A stretch of 64,000 bases of DNA, taken from assembly GCA_910588685.1 (NCBI GenBank), contig CAJUPX010000006.1:1-64000 (forward strand), in the 5' to 3' direction. A program made the translations under genes and the position numbers. This DNA comes from an uncultured Christensenellaceae bacterium (GTDB lineage Bacteria; Bacillota; Clostridia; Christensenellales; Borkfalkiaceae). Positions within the stretch are counted from its first letter, which is position 1; each line of letters starts with the position of its first letter. The notes below the pieces were generated by a model that made no database searches, was not told the origin of the DNA, and worked only from the letters and a program-made list of their open reading frames with translations. Shown one piece after another: positions 7,651 through 15,434 of the stretch.

Positions 7651-9150
7651 TCACATTTTATTCATATCGGTGAACTTTGCCGCGCTGTTTGTATTGTCGA
7701 TTGAAACAAACTTTTCTCCGTTACGCTCATACTCAACGCGTATTATGTCGTTAGGTCTGATTAAAAGCGCGGCGTCGGAAATATCCGTAGAACGGTAAAT
7801 TTCGTATCTTGTATTGCCTATATAAAGCGCCTTTATTACGTCGCCGGATTTAAGCCCGAAAGCAAGGGAAGCCATAGAGCCCGTTGTTATACTCTGTACA
7901 ACAACGTCCTCTACTATTCTGCCGTAACCGGCAGACGCATCGTAAACGTATTTTTGATTTTGCGACGTAACCGTTACTCCAAACGTTATTTTATAAGCGT
8001 TGCCTCTCTGGGAAATATCGCCCTGCTTATAGTAATACATTATATTATCTACGGTACCCCGCACTATTTCAAGGGGAATTGCAAAATTTATATAGTTTAC
8101 GGTTGCGTCGTTTTCATCGCCGCCGTTGGTTATTCCTATGAGTTCGCCGTTTGCATTAAACAATCCGCCGCCGGAATTGCCGTGCTGGATATGCGTGTCT
8201 ATTCTTATGGAGCGGTACGTTCTCGTTGTTCCGTCGATATTTAATTTAATATTGTCGTCAAGCATACTTATTACGCCCTCGTTGACGCTTATACCCATTC
8301 CTTTAAGATTGCCTATCGCCACAGCTTTTTCGCCTACGTGATAGCCGTCTGCAAGCTTTACGGGCTTCACGTTTTCATTTACAGCCAGAACTTCGTCCGT
8401 TTTTGCGCGGATTACGGCAATATCCGAAGTTATCGCGCCGCCCACGTATTCGCAGGAAATTGCGTAATCGCCGTATTCGTATTTTGTATAACCTTTATCG
8501 TCCCTGCCGCTCTTAACAGGCGTTAATTCGCTGCCGTAAAGATAAGCCGTTATTTTGCGGGCGGTATCTCCGCCGTTGCGCACGGATGAAACTCCCGAGC
8601 TGTAAGTCACGTGGTAGTTGGTAACAAAATAGGTATAATTGTCGTCCATGGACCATATTACCGCAGAGCCGGTATACATAGACGTATCGTAAACGTGCGT
8701 AACCGCACTGTATTCTATAAATTCGGTATACACGGTCAGCGACGACAGCAGGCATTCGCCTATACCTACGTTATTTTCATCGTATATTACTGAAAAATAC
8801 TCTTTAAGGAAGTCAGCATACGATATTTCACCGTATTCTTCAACGTATTTATTGTAAATTTCTGTTATAGTTATATCTTTTCCGTCTTCGCCGTCCTGCC
8901 CGTCGGAGCCGGGTTTACCGTCTTCACCGGGATCGCCCTTTTCGGCAGCCGGTATTCTGTAAGTATTGTTATTGCCGTCCGAATATTCAACGGTAATTTC
9001 GTACTCCGTGCCGTCTACCGTCTGGCTTACGCTGACGTTAGTTACGTATATATCGCCGTTGGCAAGCTGTACGCAGCCGCCAAAGCACAGCGCGCATATT
9101 AAAACTACGCAAGCCAACATTATAAGTACGGACTTTTTTATATTTTTCAT
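7651..9150 (-). CDS. Trypsin-like serine protease lipoprotein with collagen-like segment and PDZ domain
   Basis: The 499-residue protein is a surface-anchored relative of HtrA/DegP. A lipoprotein signal ends in CFGGC (Cys26). About residues 72-92 hold seven Gly-X-Y triplets beginning GDPGEDGKPG, a short collagen-like spacer. The trypsin domain has the catalytic triad His180 (FVTNYH), Asp243 (SDIAVI) and Ser326 (HGNSGGG). A PDZ-like domain occupies about 380-490, with GLKSGDVIKAL. HtrA-type proteins degrade or refold damaged exported proteins, so this may do envelope quality control, although the family also processes surface proteins. The start at 9150 has AAGGAG 9 bases upstream. The gene is alone, with its own promoter and terminator. 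The collagen-like insert between anchor and protease is unusual for DegP. Confidence 0.9.
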   Translation of the reverse strand: MKNIKKSVLIMLACVVLICALCFGGCVQLANGDIYVTNVSVSQTVDGTEYEITVEYSDGNNNTYRIPAAEKGDPGEDGKPGSDGQDGEDGKDITITEIYNKYVEEYGEISYADFLKEYFSVIYDENNVGIGECLLSSLTVYTEFIEYSAVTHVYDTSMYTGSAVIWSMDDNYTYFVTNYHVTYSSGVSSVRNGGDTARKITAYLYGSELTPVKSGRDDKGYTKYEYGDYAISCEYVGGAITSDIAVIRAKTDEVLAVNENVKPVKLADGYHVGEKAVAIGNLKGMGISVNEGVISMLDDNIKLNIDGTTRTYRSIRIDTHIQHGNSGGGLFNANGELIGITNGGDENDATVNYINFAIPLEIVRGTVDNIMYYYKQGDISQRGNAYKITFGVTVTSQNQKYVYDASAGYGRIVEDVVVQSITTGSMASLAFGLKSGDVIKALYIGNTRYEIYRSTDISDAALLIRPNDIIRVEYERNGEKFVSIDNTNSAAKFTDMNKM

Positions 9151-9185
9151 ATACTAAACTCCTTATAGTGGATATTTGCTGTAAA

Positions 9186-9214
9186 ATTATAACTCCGTTA
9201 CGTATAAAACGCAA
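9186..9214 (-). promoter_or_regulatory. Promoter of the trypsin-like lipoprotein gene
   Basis: TTGCGT (9209-9214) and a consensus TATAAT (9186-9191) are 17 bases apart on the minus strand, 36 bases before the start codon. Confidence 0.75.
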
Positions 9215-9389
9215 CCGATTAAACAGTTGAAACAAATTACGTCTGCAAACAAATTTTTACCATTACTACTCTATTTTAATTATACTTTATGAATTTTTTG
9301 CTATTGCACTGTGAAAAAACGGCAAAATTTTTATTTTATTTTTATATTGAGCTATAAAATCAAGTGTTTTTTGCAATAGTTTAATATAG

Positions 9390-9418
9390 TTGACAATTAC
9401 GCTTATTTATGGTAATAT
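9390..9418 (+). promoter_or_regulatory. Promoter of the small lipoprotein gene
   Basis: TTGACA (9390-9395) and TAATAT (9413-9418) are separated by 17 bases. Transcription should start at about 9425, immediately before the AAGGAG ribosome site at 9426-9431, so the leader is very short. Confidence 0.8.
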
Positions 9419-9436
9419 AATATCTAAGGAGTATTT

Positions 9437-9844
9437 ATGAAAAGAATCTCAATAACTTTATTATCCGTATTGGCGGCTTTTACTTTATTATTTGCCGTGG
9501 CGTGCAAAAAGTCGGACGCGCCCGTGGTGGGCACGTATAAGCTTGTAAGAGTTGTTATGGACAACGGCAGAGAGCTGAAAGAATACGACACATCATCTCC
9601 CGTAGTAACTATGAATTCTTTTATTCTGGAGATAAAAGATAATTACAAATGGAATATGACCATTATGCTGCCCGGAATAAACGAAACAGAAAACGGCACG
9701 TGGAAAGACAATAACGGTAGCTATTCGCTGCACGAGGACAAGGACGACCCCGTTATTTACTTGACTTATATAAGCTCGGGCGAGCTTACGTTTAATATGT
9801 CGGAGAACGGTTGGGCAATGGCGGTTACACTAATTAAAGTTTAA
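9437..9844 (+). CDS. Small lipoprotein of unknown function, lipocalin-like pattern
   Basis: The 135-residue product has a lipoprotein signal ending in LLFAVAC (Cys23), followed by a compact beta-rich domain starting VVGTYKLVRVV. The alternation of short strands (VTMNSFILEIKDNYKW, GTWKDNNGSYSL, YISSGELTF) resembles small lipocalin-like lipoproteins such as the DUF5640-type proteins of gut Bacillota, in which an opening GxY/W motif is usual. No catalytic residues are evident. The start at 9437 is fixed by AAGGAG 5 bases upstream. The gene is monocistronic, with its own promoter and a strong terminator, and is divergent from the protease gene. Function is not recognised. Confidence 0.75.
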   Translation: MKRISITLLSVLAAFTLLFAVACKKSDAPVVGTYKLVRVVMDNGRELKEYDTSSPVVTMNSFILEIKDNYKWNMTIMLPGINETENGTWKDNNGSYSLHEDKDDPVIYLTYISSGELTFNMSENGWAMAVTLIKV

Positions 9845-9858
9845 AATGCAATTAATTA

Positions 9859-9891
9859 CGCCCGCGCGAATTTTTCGCGCGGGCGTTTTTT
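9859..9891 (+). terminator. Terminator of the small lipoprotein gene
   Basis: A 12-bp perfect G+C-rich stem (CGCCCGCGCGAA and its complement) with a three-base loop is followed by six T. It sits between two converging genes and overlaps the stop codon of the histidine kinase. Confidence 0.9.
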
Positions 9892-11302
9892 ATGCTTCGG
9901 GTTCGGACGGCACTTCGGGGAAATCAATCCAAAACGTAGAGCCGCCGTTTACCTTGCTGTCCACGCCGAAGTCGAAAGAATGGTTTTCAAGTATAGCCTT
10001 TACTATATTAAGCCCCAAACCCGTACCCTTGACGGGGCGGTTATGGTTTTCTTTAACCCTGTAAAACCTGTTCCAGATTTCCTTTAAGTCCTCTTCTTTT
10101 ATTCCCTTGCCCGTATCGCGGACGGAGAATTTAATACGTTTATCTTCAAAATTTTCTTTTAGACTTATATATACCGTTTTGTCGTCGCCCGTGTAATTCG
10201 CCGCGTTGCCGAGCAGGTTGTATATAACCTGGCTTATCTTTTCGGCGTCCGCACGTGTATATAGATCTTTATCGATATCAAGCATAAAGCTATAACCCTG
10301 CGTTTCCTGCAAGTACCCGAATTTATTTATTATAGCATACAGCAGTTCCGTCAGATTAAAAACCTTGAGGTTGAGTTCGGCGATATTCGAGCTCAGTTTA
10401 GAAACGTTAAGCACATCGTTAACAAGCCCAGTGAGCCTGTCCGCCTCGTCTATAATAACTTGCAGGTGTTTTTCGCGCTTATCCTTGTTATCGCCCGAGA
10501 TTTCCTTTATCATAGAAGCGTACGCCTTTATCATCGTAAGCGGCGTTTTTAAGTCGTGTGTGACGTTCGCAAGTATTTCGTGCTGAAAATCTTCGCTCTT
10601 TTTAACCTCGTCGCGGACGTAGTTCAGAGTGTCGGACAGCTGCGCCATTTCTTTATAATCGGTATTCGTAAAATTTACGCTGTAATCGCCCTTGCCGAGT
10701 CTTGCCGCCGTAACGGACGTTTCTTTTAACCCGCGCGAAAGCTTTTGCGACATCTTATAGGAAATTATCAACGCCAGAAGAAGTATACAAAGCCCCACAA
10801 GCGTCATATACAGAACCATTTCCCTCAGCGCGGAAATCATAACTTCCGAATTGTAAGCTACGTATACAATGCAGCCGCCGAACTTACTGACGCGCTGCGC
10901 ATAGTTGAGCTTGCCGCCCACGCGTGAAATATTTTCGCCGTTTTCCGCGCCGGCAAGCCGCTGTTTTACTTCGTGCCAAATCTCGTACGAAATTTTTATT
11001 TCGGCGTCGGCGGGTGCGACGATTTCTCCGTCAAGACTTATGAGGTAAACGTCGATGTCGTTGCTGCGGAATTTTGTAAAGTTTTTATCGAAATACGGAT
11101 TAAATTCAACCTCGCGCGAAACGGCTTTGCCCGTCTGCTCGGCAATTTCGCAAGCCTTATCCCTGAAAACACGCGGCACTATGATAAAAAAGACTATTTC
11201 CACTAAAAAAATCAACAAAAAAGCAAGCAGGCAGAAATATGCCCACATTACCCTGTTGACGCTTTTAAGTTTTGCGGGATGTCGGCTTTTATCAGGCTTC
11301 AA
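9890..11302 (-). CDS. Two-component sensor histidine kinase
   Basis: The 470-residue kinase has two membrane helices (about 19-43 and 163-183) flanking an extracytoplasmic sensor domain of about 120 residues. A HAMP linker follows (about 184-236). The HisKA domain has the phosphoacceptor His249 in NVTHDLKTPL. The ATPase domain shows the N box (NLLGNAANYT), G1 (DTGKGI), F box (FYRVKE) and G2 (GTGLGLNIV). The start is a TTG at 11302 that overlaps the response-regulator stop by 11 bases. A GAGAGGT lies about 18 bases upstream, and the next internal ATG (residue 19) would remove the positively charged N-terminus just before the first helix. The signal sensed is unknown. It is cotranscribed with the regulator. 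Confidence 0.93.
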   Translation of the reverse strand: MKPDKSRHPAKLKSVNRVMWAYFCLLAFLLIFLVEIVFFIIVPRVFRDKACEIAEQTGKAVSREVEFNPYFDKNFTKFRSNDIDVYLISLDGEIVAPADAEIKISYEIWHEVKQRLAGAENGENISRVGGKLNYAQRVSKFGGCIVYVAYNSEVMISALREMVLYMTLVGLCILLLALIISYKMSQKLSRGLKETSVTAARLGKGDYSVNFTNTDYKEMAQLSDTLNYVRDEVKKSEDFQHEILANVTHDLKTPLTMIKAYASMIKEISGDNKDKREKHLQVIIDEADRLTGLVNDVLNVSKLSSNIAELNLKVFNLTELLYAIINKFGYLQETQGYSFMLDIDKDLYTRADAEKISQVIYNLLGNAANYTGDDKTVYISLKENFEDKRIKFSVRDTGKGIKEEDLKEIWNRFYRVKENHNRPVKGTGLGLNIVKAILENHSFDFGVDSKVNGGSTFWIDFPEVPSEPEA

Positions 11303-11951
11303 ACTTATATCCCAGACCTCTCAGAGTTATTATAAATTTACGGTATTCCTTTAAATTTGCGCGTAGCATTTTTATATGCGTGTCAACCGTACGGTCGTCA
11401 CCGTAAAAATCAAACCCCCAAACGTCCATTAGGAGCTTTTCGCGCGTTAAAGCTATACCTTTATTTTTCACAAAATAAAACAGTATTTCATATTCTTTGG
11501 GCGTTAAGTTCGCCTTTTCGCCGTCAACGTATACGTTACGCCCGGCGATATCGATGGTAAGCCCCTCAAAGCTGACTAAATCCGCAGGCTCCTGCGTTGA
11601 ACGGCGCATTACGGCGTGTATGCGCGCCATTACTTCCTTGGGCGAAAACGGCTTTGTTACGTAGTCGTCAACGCCTATTTCAAAACCGAAAAGCTTATCG
11701 TACTCCTCACCGCGCGCCGACAGCATTATAACCGGTATACTCTTGGTTTTTTTGATTTCCTTGACCGCGGAAAACCCGTCAAGCTTAGGCATCATAACGT
11801 CCATCAGAATAATATCGAAATCGCGGTCGCGGCAAAGCTTTACCGCCTCCATTCCGTCGGCAGCCTCGTATGCGGTACCGCCCTCAAACTCAACGTACTC
11901 TCTGAGTACGCCTCTTATCATTTCTTCGTCGTCTACAATAAGTACGTTCAT
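11292..11951 (-). CDS. OmpR/PhoB-family response regulator
   Basis: The 219-residue regulator has an N-terminal receiver domain with the acidic pair D7/D8, phosphoacceptor Asp51 (ILMDVMMP) and Lys100 (VTKPFSP). A C-terminal winged-helix DNA-binding domain follows, with LTPKEYEILFYF and DRTVDTHIKMLR. The start at 11951 has GAGAGGTG upstream. The kinase gene overlaps its 3' end. Two direct repeats of TGAAATTTT 11 bases apart stand downstream of its own promoter, which fits OmpR-type autoregulation. Targets elsewhere are unknown. Confidence 0.95.
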   Translation of the reverse strand: MNVLIVDDEEMIRGVLREYVEFEGGTAYEAADGMEAVKLCRDRDFDIILMDVMMPKLDGFSAVKEIKKTKSIPVIMLSARGEEYDKLFGFEIGVDDYVTKPFSPKEVMARIHAVMRRSTQEPADLVSFEGLTIDIAGRNVYVDGEKANLTPKEYEILFYFVKNKGIALTREKLLMDVWGFDFYGDDRTVDTHIKMLRANLKEYRKFIITLRGLGYKFEA

Positions 11952-12006
11952 TTGTCACCTCTCTATTATGATAAACCTCGCGTTTAACAGTTAATTAATA
12001 CGGCAA

Positions 12007-12026
12007 TGAAATTTTAGTGAAATTTT
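12007..12026. repeat. Direct repeat TGAAATTTT, 11-bp period, likely response-regulator box
   Basis: Two identical 9-base copies (12007-12015 and 12018-12026) are spaced by 11 bases, one helical turn. That is the usual arrangement for dimeric OmpR-family regulators. They lie at about the +1 to +20 region of the two-component promoter, a position suited to repression. Confidence 0.45.
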
Positions 12027-12033
12027 CAACTAA

Positions 12034-12062
12034 ATAATATCATAAAAAAATTTTTTAGTCAA
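12034..12062 (-). promoter_or_regulatory. Promoter of the two-component operon
   Basis: TTGACT (12057-12062) and TATTAT (12034-12039) are 17 bases apart on the minus strand, about 80 bases before the regulator start. It is arranged divergently to the promoter at 12078-12106. Confidence 0.75.
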
Positions 12063-12077
12063 TACTCCGAAAAACCG

Positions 12078-12106
12078 TTGACAAACGCTTTTTTGAGTGA
12101 TATTAT
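12078..12106 (+). promoter_or_regulatory. Promoter of the radical-SAM operon
   Basis: TTGACA (12078-12083) and TATTAT (12101-12106) are 17 bases apart on the plus strand. The start codon follows at 12145. No clear ribosome site stands in front of it. Confidence 0.75.
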
Positions 12107-12144
12107 ACCGAATGTAAACATATGTTTTTATTTGGTAAAATGAT

Positions 12145-13398
12145 ATGATTGAAGAGAGATTGCTTGAAATACTTACTGAAAGCGCAAAATACGACGTTTC
12201 GTGTTCTTCTTCGGGCTCGAAAAGAAAGAATACCGCGGGCGGGTTGGGCAACGCCGCCGCAAGCGGGATTTGCCATTCGTTTACGCCGGACGGCAGATGT
12301 ATTTCTCTGCTCAAAATTCTTATGAGCAACGACTGCATTTACGATTGCGAGTACTGTCCCAACAGGCGCAGCGCGGACGTGCGACGCGCGAGCATTACTC
12401 CCGACCAGATTTGCGAGCTTGTCACCGCCTTTTACAAGCGCAATTATATAGAGGGGCTGTTCCTCTCCTCCGCCGTTTTCGGCTCGCCAAACAAAACTAT
12501 GGAGCTGTTGTATCAAACGGTATTAAAGCTGAGAAAAACGTATAATTTCAACGGTTATATACACCTGAAAGGCATTCCGCACGCCGATGAAGATATTATT
12601 TTGAAAGCGGCTAAGCTTGCGGACAGAATGAGCTATAACATAGAACTACCGAGCGAAAGCTCGTTAAAACTGCTTGCGCCGCAAAAGACCAAACAGAGCT
12701 TGCTTCTGCCTATGAAAACACTTAAACAAGCCGTGGACTACGAAACGGGCAACAAGATGCGTCGCAGCATAATTCCCGCGGGGCAGACAACGCAGATGAT
12801 TATAGGCGCGTCGCCCGAGAGCGACGGACAGATATTAAAGCTTACCGAGGCTCTTTACAGAAATATGAATCTGAGAAGGGTTTACTACTCCTCTTACGTT
12901 CCCGTGGTGCAGAGCTATAAGCTACCCGCGGTTGGCGCGGGACTGTTGCGCGAACACAGGCTGTACCAAGCCGACTGGCTTATACGGTTTTACGGCTTCA
13001 ACGTGGACGAGATATGCGGGGAAAACGATAATCTGCCTGCGGAATACGACCCGAAATGTGCCTGGGCTCTCAGAAATATGCACCTGTTTCCTGTTGAGGT
13101 TAATACAGCTCCGCTTGAAACGCTGCTAAGAGTGCCAGGTATAGGCGCGAAAAGCGCATATAAAATTACAGAGGCGCGGAGATACTCTAAAATTAATTAC
13201 GAAAATCTTATAAAAATGCGCGTGGTTTTAAAACGGGCAAAGCATTTTATTACCTGCGGCGGTAAATTTTACGGCTCGGACGGTTATGCAAATGTAAAAA
13301 CGCTGCTGCTTGCGGACGGAAGCTCCGAGGTTTCCGAGCAGATGAGTATGTTTTCTGACAGGACTACGGCGTTATCCGCGCTGACGGGGGATATATGA
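12145..13398 (+). CDS. Radical SAM protein, putative DNA modification/repair (TIGR03916 type)
   Basis: The 417-residue protein carries the radical-SAM cluster motif CIYDCEYC (Cys64, Cys68, Cys71), which binds a 4Fe-4S cluster and S-adenosylmethionine. A C-terminal helix-hairpin-helix (about 325-350, with LLRVPGIGAKSAYKI) suggests DNA contact. This combination, and the downstream DUF4130 gene, match the family named putative DNA modification/repair radical SAM protein. That family is often found beside a uracil-DNA-glycosylase-type partner, and its reaction is not established. The start at 12145 is the first ATG after the promoter, with only a weak GGTAAAA ahead. The gene overlaps the next by four bases (ATGA), indicating coupling. 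Confidence 0.85.
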   Translation: MIEERLLEILTESAKYDVSCSSSGSKRKNTAGGLGNAAASGICHSFTPDGRCISLLKILMSNDCIYDCEYCPNRRSADVRRASITPDQICELVTAFYKRNYIEGLFLSSAVFGSPNKTMELLYQTVLKLRKTYNFNGYIHLKGIPHADEDIILKAAKLADRMSYNIELPSESSLKLLAPQKTKQSLLLPMKTLKQAVDYETGNKMRRSIIPAGQTTQMIIGASPESDGQILKLTEALYRNMNLRRVYYSSYVPVVQSYKLPAVGAGLLREHRLYQADWLIRFYGFNVDEICGENDNLPAEYDPKCAWALRNMHLFPVEVNTAPLETLLRVPGIGAKSAYKITEARRYSKINYENLIKMRVVLKRAKHFITCGGKFYGSDGYANVKTLLLADGSSEVSEQMSMFSDRTTALSALTGDI

Positions 13399-14117
13399 AA
13401 ATTTATATCTGCGAAAGAACGCTGCACTCGTTTTTTACGGCTGTTTATTACGGCTTTAACGAGCAGTGCGTTATAACCTCGGAAAATAACGTGCAGCTAC
13501 CGCTCGGCAGTCAGACGGTATCCGTAAAAGCCGAGAGCGACAAGGCGGCGCTTGTTCAAAAGCGCATTTGCTCATACGATAAAAGCGCGGTAAACGACGT
13601 TGTTACCGTGCTAAGAAGCTGCGACCCCAAAAAAGAACAGGTTGCTTTTGAATACGTAAGACGGCTTGTCGCCGAAAAAACGCCGGTATTAAACGCGTTT
13701 AATTTTCCGGAGGTTGTTGCTTTCAACAATATTTTATATAAGATAAACGGCGAAGTGCACCGCATAAAAGGTCTTTTAAGGTTTATGGAGAGCGCGGGCG
13801 GCGCGTTTTACGCACCGTATTCGCCCGACAACGATATTACCGAATTGCTTATGCCGCATTTTGCCGCAAGGTACGGTTCGGAGAGGTTTGTAATTCACGA
13901 CGTCAAACGCAAAATAGCCGGTATTTACAACGGCAGGGAGTGTATTTTGGGGCATATGGAGGAAACGGAAATTTATATTTCAGAAAATCAGACGGCGTTT
14001 GAACGGCTTTGGAAAAAGTATTATGCGGCGGTAAATATAAAAGAACGCCCGCACGAAAAGCAAATGCGCGGCTCTATGCCTGTAAGATACTGGAAGTTTT
14101 TACCGGAAAAAAATTGA
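13395..14117 (+). CDS. DUF4130 DNA-metabolism protein, partner of the radical SAM protein (TIGR03915 type)
   Basis: The 240-residue protein begins MKIYICERTLHSFFTAVYYG and contains the conserved RMxG-like region here written IKGLLRFME, then MPHFAARYG and a C-terminal PVRYWKFLPE. These features fit the DUF4130 family, whose members accompany the radical SAM protein upstream and are fused to uracil-DNA glycosylase domains in some bacteria. This copy has no such fusion. The length is usual for the stand-alone form. It starts inside the last codons of the radical SAM gene. A role in DNA repair is inferred from family context only. Confidence 0.82.
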   Translation: MKIYICERTLHSFFTAVYYGFNEQCVITSENNVQLPLGSQTVSVKAESDKAALVQKRICSYDKSAVNDVVTVLRSCDPKKEQVAFEYVRRLVAEKTPVLNAFNFPEVVAFNNILYKINGEVHRIKGLLRFMESAGGAFYAPYSPDNDITELLMPHFAARYGSERFVIHDVKRKIAGIYNGRECILGHMEETEIYISENQTAFERLWKKYYAAVNIKERPHEKQMRGSMPVRYWKFLPEKN

Positions 14118-14126
14118 TTTACGCTT

Positions 14127-14330
14127 ATGACTGAAACACTCGGCAACAGTTTAAAATATCTGAGGTTGGAAAACAACCTCACTCAAAAGCAGCTCGGCGA
14201 TAAAATAGGAATATGTCAATCGGCAATTTGCAAATGGGAACTAAACCGCGGCGAACCGAACATTAATTATCTTATAAGAATTGCCCGGTATTTTGAAGTT
14301 AGCATAGACTATCTTGCAGGTTTAGAATAG
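14127..14330 (+). CDS. Small XRE-family DNA-binding protein
   Basis: The 67-residue product is a single Cro/C1-type helix-turn-helix. The pattern LTQKQLGDKIGICQSAICKWE covers helices 2 and 3, and PNINYLIRIARYFEVSIDYL closes the domain. It has no sensor or dimerisation region. It begins 9 bases after the DUF4130 gene without a visible ribosome site, so it probably belongs to that transcript. A degenerate second copy of its helix-turn-helix coding sequence lies 12 bases past its stop. Targets are unknown. Confidence 0.8.
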   Translation: MTETLGNSLKYLRLENNLTQKQLGDKIGICQSAICKWELNRGEPNINYLIRIARYFEVSIDYLAGLE

Positions 14331-14341
14331 TATAACTCCCC

Positions 14342-14389
14342 ATTACGCAAAAACAGCTCGGCGATAAAATAGGCGTACATAGAAGTACA
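14342..14389 (+). pseudogene. Remnant of a duplicated XRE helix-turn-helix gene
   Basis: Translation of these 16 codons gives ITQKQLGDKIGVHRST, matching residues 19-34 of the intact XRE protein just upstream. The two DNA copies share 20 identical bases (14190-14209 and 14354-14373). No start codon and no rest of the domain are present, and the matching frame diverges afterwards. This looks like a decayed tandem duplicate or a recombination scar. Confidence 0.65.
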
Positions 14390-14448
14390 CAACTAAGGCA
14401 GGCGCAGCTTGACACAGTATTGCGTAGCTTATATGGGTTTGCGGCAGC

Positions 14449-14480
14449 AAAAAAGCGCGGATTTTTAATCCGCGCTTTTT
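14449..14480. terminator. Bidirectional terminator between the XRE region and Mrp
   Basis: A 13-bp perfect stem (AAAAGCGCGGATT with its complement, three-base loop) has T-tracts on both strands. It serves the plus-strand radical-SAM/XRE transcript and the minus-strand Mrp gene. Confidence 0.9.
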
Positions 14481-14482
14481 AC

Positions 14483-15304
14483 TTATTTCAATATTTTTGA
14501 AAGATAATCTTTTAAGGGGTTGTTTTTCAGGTTTTCTATTTCGCCTTTGTCGGCGGCTTTGGTAAGCTCGGGGTCTATGGGCAGCTTTACAACGTTGGGT
14601 ATACCGTTTTCAAGCGCAAGAGCGTCCACGCCGCTTTCTCCGAATACGGAAATTTTTCTGCCGCAGTCGGGGCACTTTATATAGCTCATATTCTCGACTA
14701 TGCCGAGCACGGGCACGTTCATCATAGTTGCCATATTTATTGCTTTCTGCACTATCATTCCCACTAAATCCTGCGGCGTGGTAACTACTATAACGCCGTC
14801 TATGGGAATACTCTGGAATACCGTTAAAGGCACGTCGCCCGTTCCGGGGGGCATATCTATAAACATAATATCCACTCCCGTCCAGATTACGTCCGTCCAG
14901 AACTGCAACACGGTGCCCGATATGAGCGAGCCGCGCCAGACGACGGGCTCAGCCTCGTTTTCAAGCAGCACGTTCATAGACATAACCTGCACTCCGCCTT
15001 CGGACACTACGGGAAGTATTCCGTTTTCGCTGCCCATAGCGCGCTCGGTTACTCCGAACATACGGGGAATGGACGGACCGGTTATATCCGCGTCCATAAC
15101 CGCGGTTACCCTGCCGCTGTCCTGAGCCGTAGCCGCAAGCAGAGCGCAGGTCATAGACTTGCCTACGCCGCCTTTACCGCTCACCACGGCTATTACTTTT
15201 TTTATATCGCTCATTTTATGAGGCTCTTTTTTAAGACCCGCACTCTTGCGCGACGAACAGTTTTCGCCGCAGCTCGAACAATCGTGAGTACAATTTTCAG
15301 CCAT
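14483..15304 (-). CDS. Mrp/NBP35-family ATP-binding iron-sulfur carrier
   Basis: The 273-residue P-loop protein belongs to the Mrp/ApbC/NBP35 family, which carries and transfers iron-sulfur clusters in the cytosol. A Cys-rich N-terminus has Cys5, 9, 12 and 16 (spacing 3-2-3) and is typical of clostridial Mrp. The deviant Walker A is SGKGGVGKS. FIDMPPGTGD is the family hallmark, and IKCPDCG gives the C-terminal CxxC that holds a bridging cluster. The start at 15304 is supported by AGAGGTGA. A further 15 upstream codons lack a ribosome site. The gene is monocistronic and divergent from the SRP RNA. Confidence 0.93.
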   Translation of the reverse strand: MAENCTHDCSSCGENCSSRKSAGLKKEPHKMSDIKKVIAVVSGKGGVGKSMTCALLAATAQDSGRVTAVMDADITGPSIPRMFGVTERAMGSENGILPVVSEGGVQVMSMNVLLENEAEPVVWRGSLISGTVLQFWTDVIWTGVDIMFIDMPPGTGDVPLTVFQSIPIDGVIVVTTPQDLVGMIVQKAINMATMMNVPVLGIVENMSYIKCPDCGRKISVFGESGVDALALENGIPNVVKLPIDPELTKAADKGEIENLKNNPLKDYLSKILK

Positions 15305-15330
15305 ACTTTCACCTCTTGTTTTTGTAAGGT

Positions 15331-15359
15331 ATTTTACATTATTGACCAAAATATGTCAA
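15331..15359 (-). promoter_or_regulatory. Promoter of the Mrp gene
   Basis: TTGACA (15354-15359) and TAAAAT (15331-15336) are spaced by 17 bases on the minus strand. Confidence 0.8.
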
Positions 15360-15399
15360 GCCAAACAGCATATAAGATACGCGTTAAGCCTAAAATTAC

Positions 15400-15428
15400 T
15401 TGCCAAAACCAAATTAATCTGTTAAAAT
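15400..15428 (+). promoter_or_regulatory. Promoter of the SRP RNA
   Basis: TTGCCA (15400-15405) and TAAAAT (15423-15428) are 17 bases apart, predicting a start at about 15435. That coincides with the 5' end expected from pairing with the RNA's 3' end. Confidence 0.8.
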
Positions 15429-15434
15429 GCTGTT

